This document shows positions 8,015 through 16,274 of a DNA stretch of 50,547 nucleotides, piece by piece. The position numbers were made by a program, and so were the translations under genes. The notes beneath the pieces are model-generated. The model saw only the letters and a program-made list of their open reading frames with translations, was not told where the DNA came from and ran no database searches. Origin of the DNA: Pirellulales bacterium (GTDB lineage: Bacteria; Planctomycetota; Planctomycetia; Pirellulales; JAEUIK01); assembly GCA_019745975.1 (NCBI GenBank), contig JAIESQ010000171.1:1-50547 (forward strand), written 5' to 3'. The stretch's first letter is position 1. Every line of letters begins with the position of its first letter.

Positions 8015-9109
8015 ATGACGTCCGGCGGCGCGAACGACTCAGCGAGCGCTGCGGCACAACACCGCAGGTCGATCCGCGCCTGGCTCGAGCTGGTGCGACT
8101 CCCCAACGTGTTCACGGCGCTGGCCGACATTCTGCTCGGTTTCTACTTCACGCACGAGCTGCATGCCACCGAGGAATTGTGGCCCGCGCTTGCGCTGCTG
8201 TTGATTTCGTCGGCGGCGATCTACACGGCCGGCATGGCGCTGAACGACTATTTCGATCGCGCCGTCGATGCGCGGTTGCGCTCCGGGCGGCCGATTCCCT
8301 CGGGGCGCGTGAGTGCGCCGGCGGCAGCGCGGCTCGGTTGGAGCTTGCTGGCGATTGGCTTTGTCGCGGCCGCCGGGGCCGGTATGTACGCCGCGCGTGC
8401 AGACGTCGGATCGCCGAGCAATGTTCTGGAGACCACCGCACTGCTGGACCAGCCAGCAGTGGCACCCGTGGTTGCCGGACAGTCGATTGCAATGGATTCG
8501 CAGGTGCCCGCGTGGCGGCCGGGGCTTTTTGCCGTGCTGTTGATTGCGTCGGTGGTCGGTTACGACGCGCTGTTGAAGCGCACGCTCCTGGGGCCACTGG
8601 CGATGGGGGCTTGCCGCTTCTTCAACGTGTTGTTGGGAATGAGCCTGGCGGCTGGCGCGTTGCACCCCGTGCCTTACGTGGTCGCCGGCGGGATTGGCGT
8701 TTACATCGTCGGCGTCACCTGGTTCGCGCGGCGCGAAGCGATCGTTGGCCGGCAGTTGGAACTAGCAATGGCGGTGTTGGTGATGTTCGGCGGGCTGGCA
8801 CTGCTGGCTTGGTTTCCCAGCCTGGCCGACGATCGGCTCTCGGAAGTGAGCCAGCCGACGTACACCACGCCCGAGCGCTGGTGGCTGTTGATGGGGCTGT
8901 TGGGTTCGGTGATCGCCTGGCGCGTGGTGGGCGCCGTCGTCGATCCGCGGCCTGAGCTGGTGCAGTTCGCCGTGCGGCAGTGCATCATCTCGCTGGTGAT
9001 TCTGGATGCGTCGGCCTGCTTCGTAGTGCGTGGCATGCCGGCGGCCGCGATCATTCTGGCGCTGTTGGCTCCCTTGATGATTCTGCAGCAGTGGTTTTAC
9101 TCGACATGA
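8015..9109 (+). CDS. UbiA-family prenyltransferase, EboC-like
   Basis: A 364-residue polytopic membrane protein, about eight or nine helices. Residues ~75-85 hold the first Asp-rich motif NDYFDRAVD, which binds prenyl diphosphate through Mg2+. It is followed by SGRPIPSGR, typical of UbiA enzymes. The second site is reduced to YDALLKR followed by MGACRFFNVLLG, as in the EboC group. It would transfer a prenyl group to an aromatic or cyclic acceptor that I cannot name. Between helices at residues ~130-172 there is an odd hydrophilic insertion (ARADVGSPS...DSQVPAW). Part of it, LLDQPAVAP, is encoded by a REP-like repeat also found in intergenic DNA. The reading frame stays open. Confidence 0.85.
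   Translation: MTSGGANDSASAAAQHRRSIRAWLELVRLPNVFTALADILLGFYFTHELHATEELWPALALLLISSAAIYTAGMALNDYFDRAVDARLRSGRPIPSGRVSAPAAARLGWSLLAIGFVAAAGAGMYAARADVGSPSNVLETTALLDQPAVAPVVAGQSIAMDSQVPAWRPGLFAVLLIASVVGYDALLKRTLLGPLAMGACRFFNVLLGMSLAAGALHPVPYVVAGGIGVYIVGVTWFARREAIVGRQLELAMAVLVMFGGLALLAWFPSLADDRLSEVSQPTYTTPERWWLLMGLLGSVIAWRVVGAVVDPRPELVQFAVRQCIISLVILDASACFVVRGMPAAAIILALLAPLMILQQWFYST
8438..8467 (+). repeat. REP-like palindrome inside the UbiA coding region
   Basis: GCACTGCTGG and CCAGCAGTGGCACCC form the unit, which differs from the intergenic copies at 35487-35516 and 42301-42330 by only a few central bases. It is in frame and encodes ALLDQPAVAP within a loop insertion. Confidence 0.8.
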
Positions 9110-9129
9110 AGACGGATGAGCTGGCCGAA

Positions 9130-9203
9130 GGGGACGGGAGTCGTTTCCGGCCGACGATCTCGCAGTTGCCAAGTGCCACTGCCCGGAAACGACTCCCGTC
9201 CCC
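9130..9203. repeat. Perfect 21-bp inverted repeat (hairpin family, copy 1)
   Basis: Arms at 9130-9150 (GGGGACGGGAGTCG...CCGG) and 9183-9203 are perfectly complementary, with a 32-base spacer. It starts 20 bases after the UbiA stop and ends 31 bases before the next gene. A second copy is at 38960-39032. It could terminate or stabilise mRNA in this operon; there is no T tract, so it is not a classical terminator. Confidence 0.9.
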
Positions 9204-9234
9204 GTCTGCGTAGAACCTTCATGGAGTTGGTTGC

Positions 9235-10563
9235 TTGAACGACACGATCGTCGTGCTGCTATCGATCCCCGGGTTGCGCCGGCAGGATGTGCCGCGAATG
9301 CCTCGGCTTAGCGCGCTGGCCCGCGGCGGCGATCAGGCGGCGCTGGCCCCCAGCTTTCCGGCGGTCACCTGCCCCGTGCAGATGAATATGACCACCGGCA
9401 CGCTGCCGCGCGAGCACGGCGTGGTGGCCAACGGCTTCTACTGGCGCGAGCGCCGCGAAGTGGAGATGTGGACCGCCTGGAACGACGTAGTGCAAGCGCC
9501 ACAAATCTGGGACGTGCTGGCACGCGAGCGGCCGGGGACGAAGTCGGCCGCCTGGTTCGGACTGCTCTCCAAAGGTTGCGGAGCCGACTACGTCTGCACG
9601 CCGGCACCAATCCACAACCCCGACGGCAGCGAATCGCTCTGGTGCTATACGAAGCCAACCGAGTTGTACGGCGAGCTGCGCGACACGCTGGATCACTTTC
9701 CGCTGCACCACTTTTGGGGGCCGCTGGCCAATATCGCGTCGAGCGAATGGATCGCGTCGTCGGCCGTGCACGCGGCCCGCAAGTTCCAGCCGAGTTTTTT
9801 TTATATTTACTTGCCGCATTTAGATTACGCCGCCCAGCGCAACGGGCCCGATAGCGCTGAGTCGTTGGCCGCGCTTGGTCAGCTCGACGAAGTGCTCGGC
9901 CGGTTGTTCGACGGGCTGGGTGAAGCGTACGCCCCCGCCGCACCGCTCTGGCTGGTGGCCAGCGAGTACACAATTGGGCCGGTGCGGCACACGTCGTTCC
10001 CCAACCGCGTGCTGCGCGAGGCTGGCCTGCTCAAGGTCAAAGAGGCGGACGGCCGCGAGCTGCTGGACTTCACCGGCAGCGACGCCTGGGCCTTGGTCGA
10101 TCATCAGTTTTCGCACGTGTTTGTTCGCGACGCCCAGCCCAAAGTGATCGCTCAGGTCGCGCAGCTACTGGCCGACACACCGGGTATCGCCGAAGTGCTG
10201 GTCGGCGACGAGCGGGCCCGCTACGACCTGGATCACGAGCGCTCGGGCGAAGTGATTGCCATCTCGCGGCCCGATAGCTGGCAGGCGTATTATTGGTGGC
10301 TGGATGACAGCCGGGCGCCGGCGTTCGCCCGCACGGTCGATATTCATCAGAAGCCGGGTTACGATCCGCTGGAGATGTTCTTCGATCCGGTGGTGGGCGG
10401 GGTGCCGCTCGATGTGTCGCTGTGCAAGGGCTCGCACGGGGCGCCGGCGCGCGACGACGCGCAGCGCGGCGTGATCGTGGCCTCGGAGCCGGGCGTGCTG
10501 CCGGGCGGAACCGTGGCCGACTTCGATACCGCGCCGTTGGTGCTGCGGCAGTTCGGGATTTAG
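9235..10563 (+). CDS. Alkaline phosphatase/nucleotide pyrophosphatase-fold protein, EboF-like
   Basis: A 442-residue cytoplasmic protein starting at TTG, with GGAG eight bases upstream that fixes the start. The fold family (type I phosphodiesterase / nucleotide pyrophosphatase) is clear from [30 protein letters not shown], which contains the nucleophile Thr, and from the distal GSHGAP. Three expected metal ligands are changed: the first Asp region reads LLSIPGL, the DxxGHxxGP motif reads DYAAQRNGP, and the SDHGM motif reads SEYTIGP. The same shape is my recollection of EboF proteins, so the family may use a different metal site or none. It probably belongs with the two upstream genes despite the hairpin between them. 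The exact substrate is unknown. Confidence 0.8.
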   Translation: MNDTIVVLLSIPGLRRQDVPRMPRLSALARGGDQAALAPSFPAVTCPVQMNMTTGTLPREHGVVANGFYWRERREVEMWTAWNDVVQAPQIWDVLARERPGTKSAAWFGLLSKGCGADYVCTPAPIHNPDGSESLWCYTKPTELYGELRDTLDHFPLHHFWGPLANIASSEWIASSAVHAARKFQPSFFYIYLPHLDYAAQRNGPDSAESLAALGQLDEVLGRLFDGLGEAYAPAAPLWLVASEYTIGPVRHTSFPNRVLREAGLLKVKEADGRELLDFTGSDAWALVDHQFSHVFVRDAQPKVIAQVAQLLADTPGIAEVLVGDERARYDLDHERSGEVIAISRPDSWQAYYWWLDDSRAPAFARTVDIHQKPGYDPLEMFFDPVVGGVPLDVSLCKGSHGAPARDDAQRGVIVASEPGVLPGGTVADFDTAPLVLRQFGI

Positions 10564-10632
10564 CGTTCTGGAAACCGGCACCTGCTCCGCCAAGACTCGT
10601 CGTGGTTGGCAGCAAGGAATACGATAGCCGTC

Positions 10633-11064
10633 ATGAATAGCGTCCTGCGGACTCGCTCTCGGCAATTCAGTTTGCGATTCCTGCTGATTGCGGTGGCACT
10701 CACCGCGCTAGCGATGCACTGGAATGGCGAGCGGCTTGCCGTAAGACGTGCCTCGCAAGAATTAGAGTACGCGGAGGCCGCCTTTCAAACCGGCCTGATT
10801 GTGCCCGAGGACGTCGTCGCCGCGTCAATGAAATTGGTCACGACCTCATTGGAGTATCCATTGTGCGATCACCTCCTTGCCCTGAAGCGCCACCGCCAGT
10901 GCGTGGCCAAGACGTATGACATCTACACGTTGGAGTGCTTTCAAGGGGCTAGCACTGATGAAGCCTGGCAGAGGGTGGAAGCCGAGGTCCGGAAGTTGCG
11001 CAATTACGTAGTGCAAGCCGAACGTTGGGCGTCGGTCGGCAAGATCGATTCGCTAGAGCCATAG
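10633..11064 (+). CDS. Small membrane-anchored hypothetical protein
   Basis: A 143-residue protein with one N-terminal hydrophobic helix. It begins RQFSLRFLLIAVALTALAMHW, a form common at the start of many unrelated planctomycete proteins (an FSLR-L-L motif followed by a helix and a short tail). The rest is soluble and helical with Cys in PLCDH and HRQC. No domain is recognised. I prefer ATG 10633 over an upstream TTG at 10606; AAGGA lies 14 bases before it, a long spacing. It follows the EboF-like gene by 70 bp on the same strand. Confidence 0.6.
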   Translation: MNSVLRTRSRQFSLRFLLIAVALTALAMHWNGERLAVRRASQELEYAEAAFQTGLIVPEDVVAASMKLVTTSLEYPLCDHLLALKRHRQCVAKTYDIYTLECFQGASTDEAWQRVEAEVRKLRNYVVQAERWASVGKIDSLEP

Positions 11065-11434
11065 CAATGTCGAACGAAGGTCCAGAATCGCTCATCGCGC
11101 GCGCTAGCAGCAGATTCGTGAAAATCGGTCCCTGGTGCGTGCGAAACTCGTTCGACCGCTGATTCAACGCCGCGCGCGAGTTCGCCCGCTGCGCGAGTTA
11201 GCCGCGCGGCCTGGGCCCCTACGATCGAAGTCGCGACTGCGGAGTACGGCAATCGACGATGATTTGACGGGTTTTCCCGCGTTTTTCCCGGCTGCGGTGG
11301 CCGCTGGGTTCCGCCCGGCAATTAATCTATTCTTAAGCTGGGGTGGGCCTTGGGTTTCGCGAACAATCGTTTAGATTCGGCGGTTCGCACACAAGAAGAA
11401 CGCACTAGGAGGGGGCTCCCCAACCGAGTTCACC
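11065..11434. other. Intergenic region upstream of polysaccharide genes
   Basis: No gene recognised in 370 bp. It probably contains the promoter of the 11435 gene, but I could not pick out a convincing pair of hexamers. A purine-rich AGGAGGGGG lies at 11407-11415, about 20 bases before the GTG start, which is far for a ribosome-binding site. Confidence 0.4.
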
Positions 11435-13648
11435 GTGAAGCAGATCGTTCAAAACCTCAAATCGGGCGACCTCGAAGTGCTCGACGTTCCTTGCCCGGCC
11501 GCCGGTGCGGGGCAACTGCTGATTCAAACGCGGGCCAGCCTGATCTCGGCCGGCACCGAGCGGAGTGTCGTCGAGTTCGGTCAGGCCAGCTACTTGGATA
11601 AGGCCCGGCAGAACCCCGAGCGCGTCAAGCAGGTGCTCGAGCGCATTCGTAGCGACGGGTTGCTGCCAACTCTCGAACTGGTCTTCGCCAAGCTCGATGA
11701 GCCGATGCCGCTGGGCTATTGCAACGCGGGCGAAGTGATTCAGGTCGGCGCGGGGGTCACCGGCTACAAGGTCGGCGATCGCGTGGCCAGCAACGGCCGG
11801 CACGCCGAGATGGTTTGTCGCCCGATTAATCTGTGCGCGAAAGTGCCCGAGGGAGTGCCCGACGATCAGGCGACCTTCGCGGTGCTCGGCTCCATCGCGC
11901 TGCAAGGCGTGCGACTGATCGAGCCGGCGATCGGCGAGCGCGTGGCGGTGTTCGGGCTGGGGCTGATCGGTCTGGTCGCCGTGCAGATTCTGGCCAGCTC
12001 CGGCGCGCACGTGATCGGGATTGACGTCGACCCCGCCCGGCTGAAACTGGCCGAAGCGTTCGGCGCCACGACCGTCAACGTGGCGGCCGGCAGCGACCCC
12101 GTGGCCGCCGGCATCGCTTTCTCGCGTGGGCAGGGCGTCGATGCCGTGCTGGTGACCGCCAGCGCCAAGAACGACTCCATCATCCACCAGGCCGCGCAAA
12201 TGTCGCGCAAGCGCGGGCGGATCGTGCTGGTAGGCGTCGTGAATCTCGACATGCAGCGGGCCGACTTCTACGAGAAGGAGCTGAAGTTCCAGGTCTCGTG
12301 CAGCTACGGGCCTGGGCGCTACGATCCCAAATACGAAGAAGGGGGCGTCGACTACCCGCTGCCGTTCGTGCGCTGGACCGAGCAGCGCAACATGGAGGCG
12401 ATTCTCGAACTGATCGCGGCCAGCCGGCTGAATGTCGAGCCGCTGATCACCACCCGCATTCCGCATAGCGAGTCGGTGCGAGCCTACGACCTCTTGGCGA
12501 ACGACCGTACGCAATTGGGCATCGTGCTCGAGTATCCGCGCGTGGCGCCACAGCTCGAACAAGTGGTGCGCAACACGCCCTCGAAGAATGGGCACGCCGC
12601 GCTACCGACCACGACGAGCACAGGAGCGGCGGCCGGCTCCGGCGGAGCGATCGCAGCCCCCAGCACCGGCAAAATGGTGGCCGGCTTCATCGGCGCCGGC
12701 ACGTTCTGCAAGATTCGCTTGTTGCCGCCGCTGCGGAAGCGTGGCGTGCGGATGGTCAGCATCGCCAGTGCCACGGGCGTGACCGCGGCGCTGGCCGCAC
12801 ACAAGTTCGGCATTGAGACCAGCACAACCGACTACCGCCAGGTGTTGGGCGACGCGGCCATCAACACGGTGTTTATCACCACGCAGCACGACACGCACGT
12901 GCGCTTCGCCACCGCGGCGCTCGAAGCGGGCAAGCACGTTTTCTTGGAGAAGCCGGCGGCCACCACGCGGGCCGGGCTCGACGAGCTGCGGGCCGTCGCC
13001 GAGCGCCATCCTGGGCAGCAACTGCTGGTCGGGTTCAATCGGCGATTTTCGCCACACGCCCGCACGGTGCGAAGGTTGGTGGCCGGCCGCTCGCAACCGT
13101 TGACGCTCACCTGCCTGGTGAACGCCGGCTACCTGCCGATGTCGCACTGGGCGCAAGACCCGATCAAAGGAGGTGGTCGGATTATCGGCGAGGGCTGCCA
13201 CTTTGTCGATCTGCTGCGCTACATCGTCGATCGGCCGATCGTGGCGGTCACGGCGACGCAGCTCGGCGACGCGCCGGGAGTGGAATCGCGCGAAGACAAA
13301 ATGCTGATCAACCTGGAGTTCGCTGACGGTTCGCTGGGAAGCATCCAGTATCTAGCCAACGGTCATCGATCGTTCTGCAAGGAGCGGCTCGAGGTGTTTT
13401 CCGAAGGGCGCATCCTGGCGCTCGACAACTTCCGCCGTCTAGTCGGTTACGGCTTCGCCAACTTCAAGAAGCAGAACCTCTGGTCGCAGGACAAGGGGCG
13501 CGACGCCGAGCTCGACGACTTCATCGCGGCCGTCACCAAGGGGGGCCCGCCCGTGATGCCCCCGGCCGAAATCTGGAACGTGACCGAGGCGACGTTTGCG
13601 GCAGTCGAGTCGGCAGCCAGCGGGCGGCGCGTCGAGGTTGGGTCGTAG
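11435..13648 (+). CDS. Bi-domain oxidoreductase: zinc-type alcohol dehydrogenase fused to Gfo/Idh/MocA
   Basis: A 737-residue cytoplasmic fusion. Residues 1-~370 are a medium-chain dehydrogenase: GTERSVVEFGQASYLDKARQ, a GroES-like domain with LGYCNAGEV, then a Rossmann fold with VFGLGLIGLVAVQIL and NAD-binding Asp in GIDVDPARL. Residues ~415-735 are a Gfo/Idh/MocA oxidoreductase: VAGFIGAGTF, the EKPAATT motif with the usual catalytic Lys, and GGRIIGEGCHFVDLLRY. An Ala/Gly/Thr linker joins them. Such fusions are known next to surface-polysaccharide genes; the presumed task is redox chemistry on a sugar nucleotide. The start is GTG. Two sugar-nucleotide genes follow on the same strand after 170 bp. 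Confidence 0.88.
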   Translation: MKQIVQNLKSGDLEVLDVPCPAAGAGQLLIQTRASLISAGTERSVVEFGQASYLDKARQNPERVKQVLERIRSDGLLPTLELVFAKLDEPMPLGYCNAGEVIQVGAGVTGYKVGDRVASNGRHAEMVCRPINLCAKVPEGVPDDQATFAVLGSIALQGVRLIEPAIGERVAVFGLGLIGLVAVQILASSGAHVIGIDVDPARLKLAEAFGATTVNVAAGSDPVAAGIAFSRGQGVDAVLVTASAKNDSIIHQAAQMSRKRGRIVLVGVVNLDMQRADFYEKELKFQVSCSYGPGRYDPKYEEGGVDYPLPFVRWTEQRNMEAILELIAASRLNVEPLITTRIPHSESVRAYDLLANDRTQLGIVLEYPRVAPQLEQVVRNTPSKNGHAALPTTTSTGAAAGSGGAIAAPSTGKMVAGFIGAGTFCKIRLLPPLRKRGVRMVSIASATGVTAALAAHKFGIETSTTDYRQVLGDAAINTVFITTQHDTHVRFATAALEAGKHVFLEKPAATTRAGLDELRAVAERHPGQQLLVGFNRRFSPHARTVRRLVAGRSQPLTLTCLVNAGYLPMSHWAQDPIKGGGRIIGEGCHFVDLLRYIVDRPIVAVTATQLGDAPGVESREDKMLINLEFADGSLGSIQYLANGHRSFCKERLEVFSEGRILALDNFRRLVGYGFANFKKQNLWSQDKGRDAELDDFIAAVTKGGPPVMPPAEIWNVTEATFAAVESAASGRRVEVGS

Positions 13649-13817
13649 GATTGCAACGAAGTATTCGTGCAAGGCCGCCAGCATTGCGTCGGAGTTACTC
13701 ACGGGAACTTCACTCAGTCGTTATGCTGCTTGACAACCCTGAAACAGGCATCCACACTCAGTGTTTCTCTGGGGTCCGGGGGCCGGGCGTGTGGGCCGTC
13801 GCGCGCGGTAACGTTCT

Positions 13818-14948
13818 TTGAGTAAGCTCCGACCACTGCTCATCTTCGGTACTCGGCCCGAGGCCATCAAAATGGCCCCGGTCGTGCACGAGTGCTTGCG
13901 CCGCGCTGACGAAATCGAAACGATCGTCTGCCTCACGGGCCAGCATCGCGAGATGCTCGCGCAGGTCACCGACTACTTCGGTATCGTGGCCGATCTCGAT
14001 TTGCAATTGATGCAGCCGAATCAGACGCTCGCCGAACTGACCGCCCGTTGCATCACCGGCATCGACGGAGCTTTGACGCGCTTCGCTCCACACTGCGTCG
14101 TCGCGCAGGGGGATACCACCACGGTGATGGCCGCCTCGATCACGGCCTTTTACCGGCGGATTCCCTTCGTGCACGTCGAAGCGGGCCTGCGCACCGGCAA
14201 CTTGCAGGCTCCTTGGCCCGAAGAGCTCAATCGCCGCATCGCCAGCCTGGTGACGAGCTTGCACTGCGCGCCGACCGAGCGCTCCGCTGCCAACTTGCTA
14301 TCCGAGAAAGTCGATCCGGCCACGGTCCACGTCACCGGCAATACAGTGATCGACGCCCTGATGTGGGCGGTCGAGCGCGAGCGCGGCGCTTCGGCCCGCT
14401 GGCAAGATCGCTACAGCGTGCTCGGCGACCGGCGGATGGTTTTGATCACGGGTCATCGCCGGGAGAATTTCGGCCAAGGCTTCCAGGACATTTGTGTGTC
14501 GATCGCCAACTTGGCCGATCGCTTCCCCGACGTTGAGTTCGTTTACCCCGTGCACCTCAACCCTAACGTGCAGGAGCCGGTGCATCGCATCCTCGGCCTA
14601 CGCAAGAACATCCACTTGCTTGAACCTAAGGCGTATCCCGAATTCGTCTGGCTGATGGATCGCTCGACCGTGATCCTCACCGACTCGGGGGGCGTTCAGG
14701 AAGAGGCTCCCTCACTGCAGAAGCCAATCCTCGTCATGCGCGAAACGACGGAGCGCCCCGAGGCGCTCGACGCCGGCGCGGTTGAACTAGTTGGCACTTC
14801 GAAGCGGGCAATCGTCGACGGTGTGTCACGACTGCTGACCGACGCCGCCGAATACCGGCGCCGGCAGATCGACAAGAACCCCTACGGCGACGGCCAAGCC
14901 GCCGCCCGCATCGTTCAACTCATGCTCCAACAAGGCTGGCAAGCGTGA
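13818..14948 (+). CDS. wecB: UDP-N-acetylglucosamine 2-epimerase (non-hydrolysing)
   Basis: Converts UDP-GlcNAc to UDP-ManNAc, the precursor for ManNAcA in surface polysaccharide. The 376-residue length is normal. Landmarks are LLIFGTRPEAIKMAPVVH at the N-terminus, HVEAGLRTGNLQAPWPEELNR in the active-site region, ITGHRRENFGQGF, and the C-terminal substrate-binding TDSGGVQEEAPSL with KPILVMRETTERPEA. The start is TTG at 13818. Its stop overlaps the GTG of the next gene by four bases (GTGA), a sign of translational coupling with wecC. Cytoplasmic. Confidence 0.95.
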   Translation: MSKLRPLLIFGTRPEAIKMAPVVHECLRRADEIETIVCLTGQHREMLAQVTDYFGIVADLDLQLMQPNQTLAELTARCITGIDGALTRFAPHCVVAQGDTTTVMAASITAFYRRIPFVHVEAGLRTGNLQAPWPEELNRRIASLVTSLHCAPTERSAANLLSEKVDPATVHVTGNTVIDALMWAVERERGASARWQDRYSVLGDRRMVLITGHRRENFGQGFQDICVSIANLADRFPDVEFVYPVHLNPNVQEPVHRILGLRKNIHLLEPKAYPEFVWLMDRSTVILTDSGGVQEEAPSLQKPILVMRETTERPEALDAGAVELVGTSKRAIVDGVSRLLTDAAEYRRRQIDKNPYGDGQAAARIVQLMLQQGWQA

Positions 14949-16201
14949 CTACCGAAGAAAACCCCGTCGTGACCGTGTCGAGCAAGCAAGGTCTGGCCGG
15001 CACGCGCGTGTGCGTGATGGGGCTGGGCTATATCGGCCTGCCCACCGCCAGCATTCTGGCCAATAAGGGCTACCAGGTGTGGGGGGTCGATGTGCGCCCC
15101 GACGTGGTTGAGACGATCAACCGCGGTCAGATTCATATCGAAGAGCCCGACCTCGACATTCTGGTGCGTTCGGCCGTCAACAGCGGCCAGTTGAAGGCTG
15201 GCGTCGAGCCGCGCAAAGCCGACGTATTCATCATCTGCGTGCCGACGCCGATCAATGCCGATCACTCGCCCGACCTGTCATACGTCGAGACGGCGGCCAA
15301 GACGATCCGCCCGTTCGTCGAGCGCGGCAACCTGGTGATTCTGGAATCGACCAGCCCGCCCTTCACTACCGAGAAGACGGTGCTGCCGCTGGGCATTCCC
15401 GAAGGGTTGGTGCCCGGCAGCGACGTGTTCGTGGCCCACTGCCCCGAGCGAGTGTTGCCCGGCCGCATCCTGCTCGAAGCCGTGCAGAATGATCGCGTGG
15501 TGGGGGGCATCACGCCGGCTTGCGCTCAACGGGCCAAGGCGTTCTACGAAACATTTGTGAACGGTCACGTGCTGGCCACCAGTGCCACGGCGGCCGAAGT
15601 CACCAAGCTGGTCGAGAACAGCTATCGCGACGTGAACATTGCGTTTGCCAATGAACTGTCGATTCTCTGTGATGAGTTCGATCTCGACGTTTGGGAGATC
15701 ATCTCGCTGGCTAATCGCCATCCGCGCGTGAACATTCTCTCGCCGGGTCCGGGCGTGGGCGGGCACTGCATCAGCGTCGACCCGTGGTTCTTGGTGCACG
15801 CCGCCCCCGAGCGGACACGGCTGATTCGCACGGCCCGCGAGGTGAACGACTCGAAGCCGCATGTGGTGGTCGAGCAAATCGCCCGGTTGGCGCAGCAGTT
15901 CGCTTCGCCGCGGATCGGCTGCCTGGGGCTGACTTACAAGGCCAACGTCGACGACCTGCGCGAGAGTCCGTCGCTGGAAATCGTGCGTGAGCTGCGCGAG
16001 CGCAAGGTGGGGGAGATTCTGGCCTGCGATCCGTACGTGTCGCCGAAGCGGTTCAACGAGTTTCCGCTCCATCCGCTGACCGAAGTTGTCAGCCGGTCGC
16101 AGGTGCTGGTGTTGTTGACCGATCATCGGCAGTTCCGCGACATCCCGCACCGTGTGTTGCAAGAGAAGGTGGTGGTCGACACCCGCGGCGTGTGGCGCTA
16201 G
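14945..16201 (+). CDS. wecC: UDP-N-acetyl-D-mannosamine dehydrogenase
   Basis: Oxidises UDP-ManNAc to UDP-ManNAcA with two NAD+. A 418-residue member of the UDP-glucose/UDP-mannose dehydrogenase family. In order: the NAD-binding VCVMGLGYIGLPTA, the DADVFIICVPTP-type segment, the central domain with NSYRDVNIAFANE, the catalytic cysteine in GPGVGGHCISVDPWF, and the C-terminal UDP-binding domain with GLTYKANVDDLRESPS. It is translated from a GTG overlapping the wecB stop. Pairing with wecB and the bi-domain oxidoreductase indicates export of a ManNAcA-containing polymer; glycosyltransferases are not in the window. A hairpin begins right at the stop codon. Confidence 0.95.
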   Translation: MTTEENPVVTVSSKQGLAGTRVCVMGLGYIGLPTASILANKGYQVWGVDVRPDVVETINRGQIHIEEPDLDILVRSAVNSGQLKAGVEPRKADVFIICVPTPINADHSPDLSYVETAAKTIRPFVERGNLVILESTSPPFTTEKTVLPLGIPEGLVPGSDVFVAHCPERVLPGRILLEAVQNDRVVGGITPACAQRAKAFYETFVNGHVLATSATAAEVTKLVENSYRDVNIAFANELSILCDEFDLDVWEIISLANRHPRVNILSPGPGVGGHCISVDPWFLVHAAPERTRLIRTAREVNDSKPHVVVEQIARLAQQFASPRIGCLGLTYKANVDDLRESPSLEIVRELRERKVGEILACDPYVSPKRFNEFPLHPLTEVVSRSQVLVLLTDHRQFRDIPHRVLQEKVVVDTRGVWR

Positions 16202-16274
16202 GGGACCGTCCCATTTTTCGGTGTTCGACGTCACTGTGGCCGACCAACTCCTGGCCGAAAACATGGGACTGTCC
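16201..16274. repeat. Imperfect inverted repeat at the wecC stop
   Basis: The left arm at 16201-16221 (GGGGACCGTCCCATTTTTCG) and the right arm at 16255-16274 (complement of GGACAGTCCCATGTTTTCGG) pair with few mismatches. The ATG chosen for the next gene (16263) lies in the right arm. It is similar in build, not in sequence, to the 21-bp hairpins at 9130 and 38960. Confidence 0.75.

Noticed and set aside
8438-8467. Considered as a frameshift or pseudogene mark in the UbiA gene
   Set aside because: The frame remains open on both sides, and both the NDxxD motif and the second site are kept.
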